Of a stretch of DNA of 64,000 bases, positions 25,950 through 34,689 are shown piece after piece. Under the pieces are notes generated by a model that searched no databases, had not been told where the DNA came from, and saw nothing but the letters and a program-made list of their open reading frames with translations. Position 1 is the first letter of the stretch. Each line of letters opens with the position of its first letter. Origin of the DNA: Pseudomonas fluorescens (lineage in GTDB: Bacteria > Pseudomonadota > Gammaproteobacteria > Pseudomonadales > Pseudomonadaceae); NCBI RefSeq assembly GCF_902498195.1, contig NZ_CABVIY010000001.1, forward strand, positions 744,001-808,000. The letters run 5' to 3'. The translations under genes were made by a program, and so were the position numbers.

Positions 25950-26104
25950 AGCCGACCTGACCGCGATCCCCTGTGGGAGCGGGCTTGCTCGCGAAAGCGG
26001 TGTATCAGTTGATACATGAATTGGCTGACACGACCCCTTCGCGAGCAAGCCCGCTCCCACATTTGGACCGCGGCCCCGCCTGCAAACAGGTCGGCTTCAA
26101 GGCC
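25942..26104. repeat. Composite palindrome: REP pair inside GGCCTTAAAGCC arms
   Basis: REP pair at 25972-26061 (GTGGGAGCGGGCTTGCTCGCGAA type), enclosed by 18-bp inverted arms at 25942-25959 and 26087-26104 (one mismatch), the same outer arms as at 13264-13448. The remaining gap to the porin gene (26105-26321) contains a dyad ATGGAT/ATCCAT at 26182-26202 but no gene. Confidence 0.85.
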
Positions 26105-26321
26105 GACTCGCGCTGGCTTGCCCCGTTAATCCACGCTGGCCGAATGCAGGCGAGGCACCGATAGCCGCCGTTGCTGCAGGAATGGATATTCAACCAATCC
26201 ATAAACGAACCAGTCGCTAAAAAAACGAAACCTCGACACCCATCGGGCACGTCGCCGTGCGCGCCCGATTGGCTAACGCACGACCCCAATAACCATAAGA
26301 AACACCCCAGGAGCCCCCCGT

Positions 26322-27647
26322 ATGTTCAAACGAGCAATCCCCACCGCGATCATCCTGGCCACCGGTTCAATCTGCGCCCAGGCGGCAGAAACCGGCGCCC
26401 ACGGTTTTCTGGAGGACAGCAAGGCCACGTTGTCGATGCGTACCCTGTATTTCAACAGCGACAACCGCGACGGCACCGCGGCCCCGTCGAAAACCGAAGA
26501 GACCGCCCAGGGTTTCGTGTTGCGCTACGAATCCGGTTTCACCCAGGGCACCGTCGGTTTCGGCCTGGATGCCCAGGCGTTGCTGGGCGTGACGCTCGAC
26601 AGCGGTAATGGGCGCCACGTCGGCAGCGGCATGATCCCGTCGGATGGAGACGGTGCCGCCGACACCTGGAGCAGCTTCGGCCCGACCGCGAAAATGCGCC
26701 TCGGCAAAACCGAGTTGCGCTACGGCACGCTGCTGCCGAAATTGCCGATCCTGATTTCCAACGACGCCCGTGTACTGCCGCAGTCGTTCACCGGCACCCA
26801 GGTCACTTCCAAAGACTTCGACGGCCTGACCCTGACCGGCGGATTGCTGGAACAAGCCGTGGGGCGTGCCTCGACGGACCGCACCGGGCTGTCGGTCGCT
26901 GGCGCCACCCGCGACAGCAACAAGTTCTATTTCGCCGGCGGCGACTATGAGGTCACCAAGACCCTCAAGGCCCAGTATTACTTCGCGCAACTGGAGGATT
27001 TCTACAACCAGAACTTCTTCGGCCTGACCCACCTTTTGCCACTCGATGGCGGCAGTTCGATCACCACCGACCTGCGCTACTTCCGCACTACATCGAGCGG
27101 TGCCAACAGTTCCGCCGCGGGCCGGGCGCAGGGTTATCGGGTGTCGGGCTACACCCAGGACAACGACGGTGAAATCGACAACAGCACCTGGGCCGCGATG
27201 ATCACCTATGCCAATGGCGGCCACGCCGTGGCGCTGGGGTATCAGCGGGTAGGGGATGGCAGTAACTTCGTCCAGCCCAACCAGGGCAGCCTGCCGGACA
27301 AAGGCGCCGGTGGCGGCAGCGTCTACCTGCCCACCGACCGCATGATCCAGAGCTTCACCCGGGCGGGCGAGCAGACCACCTTCGGTCAGTACACCTACGA
27401 CTTCGTCGCGCTGGGCGTGCCGGGCCTGAAGGCCTCGATCGTGTACCTGAAGGGTACCGGCATCAAGGCGCAAAACACCGGGGACCAATCGGAGTGGGAA
27501 CGCGACATGACCCTGGACTACGTGATTCAGTCAGGCACGTTCAAGAACGTCGGCTTCTCGCTGCGCAACGGCCAGTCGAACACCGAGGCGGGCCGCGATG
27601 TCGATCAGAGCCGGTTCATCATCAACTACGCGATCCCGTTGTTGTAA
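26322..27647 (+). CDS. OprD-family outer-membrane porin
   Basis: 441 residues. Signal peptide (MFKRAIPTAIILATGSICAQA, cleavage near AQA-AE), then the OprD opening GFLEDSKATLSMRTLYFNSDNRD, alternating beta strands throughout, and a C-terminal strand DQSRFIINYAIPLL with an aliphatic end. The length fits 18-stranded OprD/Occ channels, which pass carboxylates and small aromatics. CAGGAG precedes the ATG. It is convergent with the dmpR-type regulator and next to the phenol hydroxylase operon, so it may admit phenolic or aromatic-acid substrates (inference). A sigma-54 element upstream was looked for and not found. Confidence 0.88.
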   Translation: MFKRAIPTAIILATGSICAQAAETGAHGFLEDSKATLSMRTLYFNSDNRDGTAAPSKTEETAQGFVLRYESGFTQGTVGFGLDAQALLGVTLDSGNGRHVGSGMIPSDGDGAADTWSSFGPTAKMRLGKTELRYGTLLPKLPILISNDARVLPQSFTGTQVTSKDFDGLTLTGGLLEQAVGRASTDRTGLSVAGATRDSNKFYFAGGDYEVTKTLKAQYYFAQLEDFYNQNFFGLTHLLPLDGGSSITTDLRYFRTTSSGANSSAAGRAQGYRVSGYTQDNDGEIDNSTWAAMITYANGGHAVALGYQRVGDGSNFVQPNQGSLPDKGAGGGSVYLPTDRMIQSFTRAGEQTTFGQYTYDFVALGVPGLKASIVYLKGTGIKAQNTGDQSEWERDMTLDYVIQSGTFKNVGFSLRNGQSNTEAGRDVDQSRFIINYAIPLL

Positions 27648-27660
27648 TCAACGCATCCCC

Positions 27661-27761
27661 TGTAGAAGCGAGCCCTGCTCGCGATGAACGTCCAGACAAC
27701 GCGCTCATTCAGACAGCACGCGTTATCGTTGACGTCCATCGCGAGCAGGCTCGCTCCTACA
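27661..27761. repeat. REP pair between porin and dmpR
   Basis: Inverted TGTAGAAGCGAGCCCTGC / GCAGGCTCGCTCCTACA arms with an interior nearly identical to the copy at 5461-5562. It lies between convergent genes and contains the stop codon of the dmpR-type gene, so the last residues of that protein are encoded in repeat sequence. Confidence 0.85.
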
Positions 27762-29451
27762 GTGGGTTCTGCGTACCGGTTTTTTTCAAGCGATAAGCCA
27801 GCGCCGGACGCGTGATGCCCAGCAGGCGCGCCGCTTCCGAGACGTTTTGCTGGGCGCGCTCCATGGCCGCGTGAATCAGTGCATCCTCCACCGAATCCAG
27901 CGCGATACCGCTGTCGATGATCTTGTCGACCCACGTCTGATCGGATGCCTGGGTCGACTTCACCAGTCGCCCGTCACTGGCCAGGCCGATGCTATCGGCC
28001 AGTGGCGGCGAGTGCGGGAAGAGGGCGTCGACCGTGATGCTCTGGTTTTCATCGGTGATGATCACGCCCCGTTCCATCAGGTTTTCCAGCTCGCGGATGT
28101 TGCCGGGCCAGTCGTAGTGCAGGCACACCTGCAAGGCGCGGTCAGACAGGCCGAGGGTCTTTTTCCGGTAGCTGGCATGGAGCTTTTCCAGGAAGTGCTC
28201 GATCAGCAGCGGGATGTCTTCGCGCCGGTCGCGCAAGGCCGGGATCCGCACCGGGAACACGTTCAGGCGATAGAACAGGTCGGCGCGAAAACGCCCTTGC
28301 CTGACCGCATTTTCGAGGTCCTCGTGGGTCGCGGTAATGACGCGCACATCGACCTTGCGCGTCTGTGAGTCGCCCACCCGTTCCAGTTCCTGTTCCTGCA
28401 ACACGCGCAGCAGCGAGGCTTGCGCGCGCGGGGTCAATTCGACGATTTCATCGAGGAACAGCGAGCCGCCATTGGCCCGTTCGAAACGGCCCATGCGCGA
28501 CTGCTGGGCGCCGGTGTAGGCGCCTTTCTCCACGCCGAACAACTCGGCCTCGATCAGGTCCGGCGGGATGGCCGCGCAGTTCAGCGCGATGAATGGCCCG
28601 CCGGCGCGCTCGCTGCGCAAGTGCAGGCTGCGGGCGATGACTTCCTTGCCCACGCCGGTCTCGCCCAGCAGCAACACCGATGCCTTGCCCGGGGCCACCT
28701 TGTCGATCAGCGAACAGGTGCGGCGGTAGATCGCCGACTGGCCGATGCCATAGAACTTGCCGGCCTCGATCTGCAAGCGCTGGCGCATGTTTGCCACTTG
28801 CACTTGCAGCGCCTGCAGCTCATCGATGATCGGGTCGCTCTGGAAGTAGCGCATGATGTCTTCGGCATCGTCCCATTGCTCGGCCGGCTTGCCGACAATG
28901 CGGCAATGGGAGTCGCCGCAACCACGGCAACTGACCTCTTTGTAGATGATCTGCCGGCCGAGGAAAAACGAGCTGTAGCTGATGGCATACCCGAGCAGCA
29001 TCCAGCACACCGGCTGGTCGGAGTGCAGGTTTTCGGTCTGGCAGTTTTCCACTTCGAAGGAGTCCTGCCATTCGATCTCGGCGTAGAACTGACCGTGAGC
29101 CAGATCGATGTCGATGGTCTGCGGGATGACATTGACCATGCCCTTGAGCGAGTGCAGTTGCGGGCCGGTGAAAAACATTTCCAGATCACTGCCCTGCGGG
29201 CGTAACTTGCGCGCCAGTTCGGCGTCCTTGAGCCCGGACTGATAGCCCAGGCGCAGGAAAAATCCCTTGGCGCGCTCGACGCCGAGCATCTCTATCAACT
29301 CGCGCCTGCACGACGCCATCATCGAAACCTGGATCAACAACATGCGTTGCTCGTCCAGCCAGATCTTCCCTTCGCTCCCGTGAAAGCGAACCTGGTCGCT
29401 CAGGTCCTTGAGCGACGGCGGGTGCTGGGAAGCCTTGTACGTGGTGATCAT
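27757..29451 (-). CDS. dmpR: DmpR/MopR-type sigma-54 phenol-sensing activator
   Basis: 564 residues. XylR-N/V4R sensor (about 15-200), central AAA+ domain with Walker A LLLGETGVGK (262-271), sigma-54 contact loop GAYTGA (311-316) and Walker B GGSLFLDE (329-336), then a Fis-type helix-turn-helix (NVSEAARLLGITRPALAYRL). Zinc ligands expected from MopR (Cys155, Glu178, Cys181, Cys189) all appear six positions lower: Cys149, Glu172, Cys175, Cys183. The MopR phenol-contacting His106 and Trp134 correspond to His100 and Trp128. This is direct support for phenol sensing. The ATG at 29451 gives the expected N-terminus; an upstream ORF extension is unsupported. Divergent from dmpK. Confidence 0.95.
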   Translation of the reverse strand: MITTYKASQHPPSLKDLSDQVRFHGSEGKIWLDEQRMLLIQVSMMASCRRELIEMLGVERAKGFFLRLGYQSGLKDAELARKLRPQGSDLEMFFTGPQLHSLKGMVNVIPQTIDIDLAHGQFYAEIEWQDSFEVENCQTENLHSDQPVCWMLLGYAISYSSFFLGRQIIYKEVSCRGCGDSHCRIVGKPAEQWDDAEDIMRYFQSDPIIDELQALQVQVANMRQRLQIEAGKFYGIGQSAIYRRTCSLIDKVAPGKASVLLLGETGVGKEVIARSLHLRSERAGGPFIALNCAAIPPDLIEAELFGVEKGAYTGAQQSRMGRFERANGGSLFLDEIVELTPRAQASLLRVLQEQELERVGDSQTRKVDVRVITATHEDLENAVRQGRFRADLFYRLNVFPVRIPALRDRREDIPLLIEHFLEKLHASYRKKTLGLSDRALQVCLHYDWPGNIRELENLMERGVIITDENQSITVDALFPHSPPLADSIGLASDGRLVKSTQASDQTWVDKIIDSGIALDSVEDALIHAAMERAQQNVSEAARLLGITRPALAYRLKKTGTQNPL

Positions 29452-29644
29452 TTGTTGCGCCCCTGATTTGTAGTTATTGGGGTGGTGACGCGTTCCGCTC
29501 AGGCGATGGCGGTGTGTGTACGCATCGTAGCGACCCGTGTTTTTCAGGCAAGGCAAGGTCGGTTTTTCTTTTTCTAAGCGGCCTGAAAGCGAGCGAAAAG
29601 TCAATGATTGCGTGATTCATCCATTTGCTCGAAGGCGTCGGCAA

Positions 29645-29666
29645 GGATTGATCAAATGATCAATCC
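29645..29666. promoter_or_regulatory. Upstream activating site for the DmpR-type regulator
   Basis: Perfect dyad with arms GGATTGATC and GATCAATCC around AAAT. TTGATC/GATCAA half-sites are the known recognition elements of XylR/DmpR/MopR proteins. The centre lies about 157 bases upstream of the predicted dmpK transcription start, inside the range normal for these enhancers. An AT-rich tract at about 29732-29773, between it and the promoter, could supply the bend. Confidence 0.7.
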
Positions 29667-29784
29667 GTCGCTCCCGGATCCTCGTCCATCACGCGAATTG
29701 CAGGCGAGGGCAGGGGCATTCCATCAGGTTTAACTAATTGTTTTTAAACGAATAAAAAATCAATTCAAAACCGATTTGCTGCAC

Positions 29785-29800
29785 TGGCACCCTTGTTGCT
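29785..29800 (+). promoter_or_regulatory. Sigma-54 (-24/-12) promoter of the phenol hydroxylase operon
   Basis: TGGCAC-CCTTG-TTGCT matches the -24/-12 consensus at every conserved base except the G after TGGCAC. Predicted start near 29812, 23 bases before the dmpK ATG. Together with the adjacent DmpR-type gene and the upstream dyad, this is a complete sigma-54 aromatic-responsive promoter. Confidence 0.88.
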
Positions 29801-29834
29801 CCGTACCCCTGACATAACAAGGGAGTACCCGAGC

Positions 29835-30089
29835 ATGAGCCAACCTGGCAGCACTTTCGATCAGATGCCGCGCTACATCCGCGTGCGCAGCGGGCCAGAC
29901 GACAACTTCGTCGAATTCGATTTCGCCATCGGTTTTCCCGACCTGTTTGTCGAGCTGGTGCTGCCGCGCCAGGCGTTCCTCCAGTTCTGCGAAAACAACC
30001 GCGTGCAGCACATGGATGCGCAGATGTCCGAGGCCCTCGACGCCGATGCGCGCAAGTGGCGCTACGGCGAAACCCGCGACGCGGACTGA
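29835..30089 (+). CDS. dmpK: Phenol hydroxylase subunit DmpK
   Basis: 84 residues, the normal size of the DmpK/PhhK/PoxA protein: FDQMPRYIRVRSGPDDNFVEFDFAIG and DLFVELVLPRQAFLQFCENN are the family pattern. In the dmp system this small protein is not needed for catalysis in vitro but helps assemble active oxygenase, probably by aiding iron incorporation. First gene of the operon, just behind the sigma-54 promoter; AGGGAG precedes the ATG at 29835. Confidence 0.93.
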   Translation: MSQPGSTFDQMPRYIRVRSGPDDNFVEFDFAIGFPDLFVELVLPRQAFLQFCENNRVQHMDAQMSEALDADARKWRYGETRDAD

Positions 30090-30144
30090 GCGGCGGCATG
30101 CACAACGCCATCCCCACAGAACAATAACCACAGGAGTCCACTCC

Positions 30145-31137
30145 ATGAGCGTCGAGATCAAGACGACCACCGTCGAGACGATCCGCAACACCTTCAGCCA
30201 CACCCGTCGCCGGTTTGGCGACAAGGCCGCCAGCCGTTACCAGGAAGCCAGTTTCGACCTGGAATCGGCGACCAATTTCCACTACCGGCCGCTATGGCAG
30301 CCGGACAAGCTGCTCAACGATGCCACCCGCACCGCGGTGGTCATGGCCGACTGGTACGCGGTCAGTGACCCGCGCCAGTACTACTACGGCGCGTACGTCG
30401 GGGCCCGGGCCAAGATGCAGGAAAACGCCGAGCACGATTACGCCTTCTGCGAAAAGCGCGACATGCTCGCCGGCCTGTCCAGCGCCAATGTCCAGCTGAT
30501 CAGCCAGCTGCTGTTGCCCCTGCGCCACGCCGAGATGGGCGCCAACATGAACAACAGCAACATCGCCGCCGACGGCTTTGGCACCAGCGTCACGCAGATG
30601 CACATGTTCCAGGCCATGGACCGTTTGGGCATTGCCCAGTACCTGTCGCGCATCGGCCTGATGCTCGATGACGGCGACGTCCTGCTGCTGGCCCAGGCCA
30701 AGCAGCAGTGGCTCAACGATCCGGCGTGGCAGGGCATGCGCCGCTACGTCGAGGACACCCTGGTGGTGCGCGACTGGTTCGAATTGACCGTGGCGCAAAA
30801 CCTGGTCAGCGACGGCCTGGTGTACCCGCTGCTGTTCCACAAACTCGACGAGCAACTGACGGCCAACGGCGCCGGCCAGGTCGGCATGCTCACCGAATTC
30901 ATGCGCCTGTGGTTCGCCGAGAGCCAGCGCTGGGTCGATGCGCTGCTCAAGACCGTGATCAACGAAAGCGCGGCCAACAAGGCGCTGGTACAGGGCTGGA
31001 TCGATCACTGGAGCCAGCGTTCTGTCGATGCACTGCGTCCTCTGACCGGCCTCGGCCTCAATGACTCGGCGCTGGATGCCGTGTGCACCGAGTTCGCCGC
31101 CCGCCTCAAGAAAATCGGACTTGGAGCCCGCCCATGA
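30145..31137 (+). CDS. dmpL: Phenol hydroxylase oxygenase beta subunit DmpL
   Basis: 330 residues. Carboxylate-bridged oxygenase beta-subunit fold lacking the iron ligands; characteristic segments are ATNFHYRPLWQPDK, RQYYYGAYVGARAKMQ and LRHAEMGANMNNSNIAADGFG. It packs with DmpN and DmpO as the (alpha beta gamma)2 hydroxylase. CAGGAG lies upstream of the ATG, and the stop overlaps the dmpM start by four bases. Confidence 0.95.
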   Translation: MSVEIKTTTVETIRNTFSHTRRRFGDKAASRYQEASFDLESATNFHYRPLWQPDKLLNDATRTAVVMADWYAVSDPRQYYYGAYVGARAKMQENAEHDYAFCEKRDMLAGLSSANVQLISQLLLPLRHAEMGANMNNSNIAADGFGTSVTQMHMFQAMDRLGIAQYLSRIGLMLDDGDVLLLAQAKQQWLNDPAWQGMRRYVEDTLVVRDWFELTVAQNLVSDGLVYPLLFHKLDEQLTANGAGQVGMLTEFMRLWFAESQRWVDALLKTVINESAANKALVQGWIDHWSQRSVDALRPLTGLGLNDSALDAVCTEFAARLKKIGLGARP

Positions 31138-31406
31138 CTTCCCTCGTCTACATGAACCTGCAAGACACCGACTACGCCCGTTCGATCGTCGACGCCATCG
31201 TGCAGGACAACCCCCACGCCGAGATCCAGCACCAGCCCTCGATGATCCGCATCGAGGCCCAGGGCCGTCTCGACATTCGCCGGGAAACGGTCGAGGCGCT
31301 CACCGGTAGCGTCTGGGACATCCAGGAAATGCTGATGTACGTGATCACCCTCGGCGGCAACGTCGTGGAAGAGGACGACAGCTTCTCGCTGTACTGGAAC
31401 AGCTGA
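31134..31406 (+). CDS. dmpM: Phenol hydroxylase effector protein DmpM
   Basis: 90 residues, the size of the cofactorless MmoB/DmpM effector: YMNLQDTDYARSIVDAIVQDNP opens it and SVWDIQEMLMYVITLGGNVVEEDD closes it. The effector docks on the hydroxylase and couples electron transfer to hydroxylation. ATGA overlap with dmpL indicates coupled translation. Confidence 0.95.
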   Translation: MTSLVYMNLQDTDYARSIVDAIVQDNPHAEIQHQPSMIRIEAQGRLDIRRETVEALTGSVWDIQEMLMYVITLGGNVVEEDDSFSLYWNS

Positions 31407-31453
31407 TCGAACCCGCTGCGATTGATCCATAACAAGAATTCGGGAGCGCCATC

Positions 31454-32965
31454 ATGGCCGTGAAAAAACGCCTCAATGCCAAAGAAAAATACCGCTGCTT
31501 GACCCGTGACCTGGACTGGGAGCCGAGCTACCAGACCCACGAGGATATCTACCCGCACGAACGCTTCGAGGGGATCAAGATCACCGACTGGGACAAGTGG
31601 GAAGACCCGTTCCGCCTGACCATGGACACCTACTGGAAATACCAGGCCGAGAAAGAGAAAAAGCTCTACGCGATCTTCGACGCCTTCTCGCAGAACAACG
31701 GCCATACCACGCTGTCGGACGCCCGTTATGTCAACGCGTTGAAGCTGTTCCTGTCCGGCGTCACGCCGCTGGAATACCAGGCCTATCAAGGTTTCGCCCG
31801 GGTCGGCCGGCAATTCAGCGGCGCCGGGGCGCGGATCGCCTGCCAGATGCAGGCCATCGATGAACTGCGCCACGTGCAGACCCAGATCCACGCCATGAGT
31901 CACTACAACAAGCACTTCAATGGCCTGCACGATTTCGCCCACATGCACGACCGCGTGTGGTTCCTCTCGGTGCCCAAGTCGTTCTTCGAAGACGCGCGCA
32001 CGGCGGGTCCGTTCGAGTTCCTGACGGCGATCTCGTTCTCCTTCGAGTATGTGCTGACCAACCTGCTGTTCGTGCCCTTCATGTCCGGCGCGGCGTTCAA
32101 CGGCGACATGGCCACGGTGACCTTCGGCTTCTCCGCACAGTCCGACGAAGCCCGGCACATGACCCTGGGCCTGGAAGTCATCAAGTTTTTGCTGGAGCAG
32201 CACGAAGACAACGTGCCGATCATCCAGCGCTGGATCGACAAGTGGTTCTGGCGCGGCTACCGCCTGCTTACGCTGGTGGGGATGATGATGGACTACATGC
32301 TGCCCAACAAAGTCATGTCCTGGTCGGAAGCCTGGGGCGTGTATTTCGAAGAGGCGGGCGGGGCGCTGTTCAAGGACCTGGAGCGCTACGGCATCCGTCC
32401 GCCCAAGCATGTCGAAGAAGCCAACATCGGCAAGGATCACGTCAGCCACCAGGCCTGGTCGATCTTCTACCAGTACAGCCAGGCGACCAACTTCCACACC
32501 TGGATGCCCACCGACGAGGAGCTGGACTGGCTGTCGTCCAAATACCCGGACACCTTCGACAAGATCTACCGCCCACGCTTCGAACACTGGCGCGCCCTGC
32601 AAGAGAAGGGCGAGCGTTTCTACAACCCGACCCTGCCGATGCTCTGCCAGATCTGCCAGATCCCGCTGTCCTTCGGCGAGCCGGACGACCCGACCACCCT
32701 CAGCCATCGCAGCGCCGGGCATGAAGGCGAGCGCTATCACTTCTGCTCCCAGGGTTGCTGCGACATCTTCGAATACGAGCCGACCAAGTACATCCAGGCC
32801 TGGTTGCCGGTGCACCAGATCCTGCAGGGCAACTGCGGTGGCGGCGACGTCGAGTCGGTGGTGCGCGACTACTACAACATCAACCCCGGCCAGGACAACT
32901 TCGAATACCTGGGCTCCACCGAGCATCGACGCTGGCAGGACTGGCACCCGGCCAAGGCCGGCTGA
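31454..32965 (+). CDS. dmpN: Phenol hydroxylase oxygenase alpha subunit DmpN (di-iron)
   Basis: 503 residues. The di-iron ligands are all visible: Glu107 (TPLEYQAY), Glu137 and His140 (IDELRHVQ), Glu198 (FSFEYVLTN), Glu232 and His235 (SDEARHMT). Spacing agrees with toluene/o-xylene and phenol monooxygenase alpha subunits. Cys-rich segments near 395 (LCQICQIP) and 435 (FCSQGCCDIF) match the YHS-like metal-binding region of this family. It activates O2 and converts phenol to catechol. The start is the ATG at 31454, after CGGGAG. A REP pair separates it from dmpO. Confidence 0.96.
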   Translation: MAVKKRLNAKEKYRCLTRDLDWEPSYQTHEDIYPHERFEGIKITDWDKWEDPFRLTMDTYWKYQAEKEKKLYAIFDAFSQNNGHTTLSDARYVNALKLFLSGVTPLEYQAYQGFARVGRQFSGAGARIACQMQAIDELRHVQTQIHAMSHYNKHFNGLHDFAHMHDRVWFLSVPKSFFEDARTAGPFEFLTAISFSFEYVLTNLLFVPFMSGAAFNGDMATVTFGFSAQSDEARHMTLGLEVIKFLLEQHEDNVPIIQRWIDKWFWRGYRLLTLVGMMMDYMLPNKVMSWSEAWGVYFEEAGGALFKDLERYGIRPPKHVEEANIGKDHVSHQAWSIFYQYSQATNFHTWMPTDEELDWLSSKYPDTFDKIYRPRFEHWRALQEKGERFYNPTLPMLCQICQIPLSFGEPDDPTTLSHRSAGHEGERYHFCSQGCCDIFEYEPTKYIQAWLPVHQILQGNCGGGDVESVVRDYYNINPGQDNFEYLGSTEHRRWQDWHPAKAG

Positions 32966-32981
32966 CCCAACCAAGATCCTA

Positions 32982-33081
32982 TGTAGGAGCGAGCACGCTC
33001 GCGAAAAACGTCAGGGCAACGCATGCATTCAGTTGCCCCGCGTCATCGTTGTCGACCATCGCGAGCGTGCTCGCTCCTACA
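32982..33081. repeat. REP pair inside the dmp operon (dmpN-dmpO)
   Basis: Inverted arms TGTAGGAGCGAGCACGCTCG / CGAGCGTGCTCGCTCCTACA, about 60 bases apart, filling nearly all of the 146-bp gap between dmpN and dmpO. The flanking genes are otherwise normal operon members. Confidence 0.9.
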
Positions 33082-33111
33082 GGTCAACCGACAAAAACAA
33101 GGAAAACCATC

Positions 33112-33471
33112 ATGCCCGTGACCGCCATCGGCGCCTACAACGCCCAACCCCTGGACCGCCAGGACAATTTCCACGGCCTGCAACTGGTGTACCTGTGCTG
33201 GGAAAAACACCTGATGTTCTGCGCGCCGTTCACCTTTCCACTGCCACCGGCCATGCCGTTCAGCGACTTCATCGAACAGGTGGTCAAGCCTTCTATCGCC
33301 CAGCACCCGGATGCAGCACGGGTCGATTTCAGCCAGGCGCAATGGCGCCTTAACGACCAGCCATTCATCCCGGACAACGCAGGCAGCCTGATTGCCAACG
33401 GCATCGATCACAAGAGCCTGCTGCACCTCGACACCCCAGGCTTGAACGGCATTGCCGGCAGCTTCAACTGA
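33112..33471 (+). CDS. dmpO: Phenol hydroxylase oxygenase gamma subunit DmpO
   Basis: 119 residues, the usual gamma-subunit size. Recognised by VTAIGAYNAQPLDRQDNFHG, the LVYLCWEKHLMFCAPFTFPL block and the ending LLHLDTPGLNGIAGSF. It is the third component of the oxygenase dimer. AAGGAAAA precedes the ATG; dmpP begins ten bases after its stop. Confidence 0.94.
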   Translation: MPVTAIGAYNAQPLDRQDNFHGLQLVYLCWEKHLMFCAPFTFPLPPAMPFSDFIEQVVKPSIAQHPDAARVDFSQAQWRLNDQPFIPDNAGSLIANGIDHKSLLHLDTPGLNGIAGSFN

Positions 33472-33481
33472 GGACACGGCC

Positions 33482-34543
33482 ATGAGTTACCAAGTCACCA
33501 TCGAACCCACTGGCGAGCAGATCGAAGTGGAAGAGGGGCAGACCATTCTCCAGGCCGCCCTGCGCCAGGGCGTGTGGTTGCCGTTTGCCTGCGGGCATGG
33601 CACCTGCGCCACCTGCAAGGTCCAGGTGCTGGAAGGCGAGGCGGACCTGGGCGCGGCGTCGTCCTTTGCGCTGATGGACATGGAGCGCGATGAAGGCAAG
33701 GTCCTGGCGTGCTGCGCGATCCCGCAGAGCGACATGGTGATCGAGGCCGACATCGATGCCGATCCGGATTTCCTTGGCCATCCGGTCGAGGACTACCGCG
33801 CGGTGGTCAGCGCCCTGGTCGACCTGTCGCCGACCATCAAGGGCGTGCACCTCAAGCTCGACCGGCCCATGGCGTTCCAGGCCGGGCAATACATCAACCT
33901 GCAATTGCCCGGGGTCGAAGGCACGCGCGCGTTCTCGCTGGCCAATCCACCAAGTCGTGCCGACGAGGTCGAACTGCACGTGCGACGGGTCGACGGCGGC
34001 GTCGCCACTGGCATGATTCACGATCAATTGAAGGTCGGCGACACGGTGGACCTGTCCGGGCCGTACGGGCAGTTTTTCGTCCGGGGCTCGCAAAGCGGCG
34101 ACCTGATTTTCATCGCCGGCGGCTCGGGCCTGTCGAGCCCGCAGTCGATGATCCTCGACCTGCTGGAGGCCGGCGATACGCGGCAGATCGTGCTGTTCCA
34201 GGGCGCGCGCAACCGTGCCGAACTGTACAACCGCGAGCTGTTCGAGGCCCTGGCCCGGGACCACGCCAACTTCACCTACGTGCCGGCGCTCAGCCAGGCG
34301 GTCGAGGACCCCGAGTGGACGGGGTTCAAGGGCTATGTACATGACGCGGCGAAGCAGCATTTCGACGGCCGCTTCAGCCAGCGCAAGGCCTACTTGTGCG
34401 GGCCGCCGGTGATGATCGATTCGGCCATTACCTGCCTGATGCAGGGACGGCTGTTCGAGCGCGACATCTTCATGGAGCGCTTCTACAGCGCCGCCGACGG
34501 AGGCGAATCGACCCAGCGTTCGGCGCTGTTCAAGCGCATCTGA
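33482..34543 (+). CDS. dmpP: Phenol hydroxylase reductase DmpP (2Fe-2S/FAD)
   Basis: 353 residues. An N-terminal plant-type ferredoxin domain (1-90) has Cys37, Cys42, Cys45 and Cys77 or Cys78; an FAD domain has RAFSLANPP; an NAD(P)H domain has FIAGGSGLSSPQSM and the end motif YLCGPPVMIDSA. It passes electrons from NADH through FAD and the cluster to the DmpN di-iron site. It is the last catalytic gene of the hydroxylase; no plant-type ferredoxin gene (dmpQ) or catechol 2,3-dioxygenase follows. Confidence 0.96.
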   Translation: MSYQVTIEPTGEQIEVEEGQTILQAALRQGVWLPFACGHGTCATCKVQVLEGEADLGAASSFALMDMERDEGKVLACCAIPQSDMVIEADIDADPDFLGHPVEDYRAVVSALVDLSPTIKGVHLKLDRPMAFQAGQYINLQLPGVEGTRAFSLANPPSRADEVELHVRRVDGGVATGMIHDQLKVGDTVDLSGPYGQFFVRGSQSGDLIFIAGGSGLSSPQSMILDLLEAGDTRQIVLFQGARNRAELYNRELFEALARDHANFTYVPALSQAVEDPEWTGFKGYVHDAAKQHFDGRFSQRKAYLCGPPVMIDSAITCLMQGRLFERDIFMERFYSAADGGESTQRSALFKRI

Positions 34544-34560
34544 AGTCACCCGAAAACCCC

Positions 34561-34649
34561 TGTGGGAGCGGGCTTGCTCGCGAAAGCGGGGTGTCAGGCA
34601 TTGAGATGTTGAATGTGCCGCCGCCTTCGCGAGCAAGCCCGCTCCCACA
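34561..34649. repeat. REP pair after dmpP
   Basis: GTGGGAGCGGGCTTGCTCGC-type arms at 34561 onward, inverted copy ending at 34649. It fills most of the gap between dmpP and the outer-membrane MetA-pathway gene. Confidence 0.9.
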
Positions 34650-34689
34650 GGGTGTGCCCGACCAATAACAACAATAAAGGTTGAAATGC

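Noticed and set aside
26105-26321. Sigma-54 promoter before the OprD-family porin
   Set aside because: GGGCACGTCGCCGTGC looks similar at first, but the -12 GC is out of register by one base and the TTGC block is missing.
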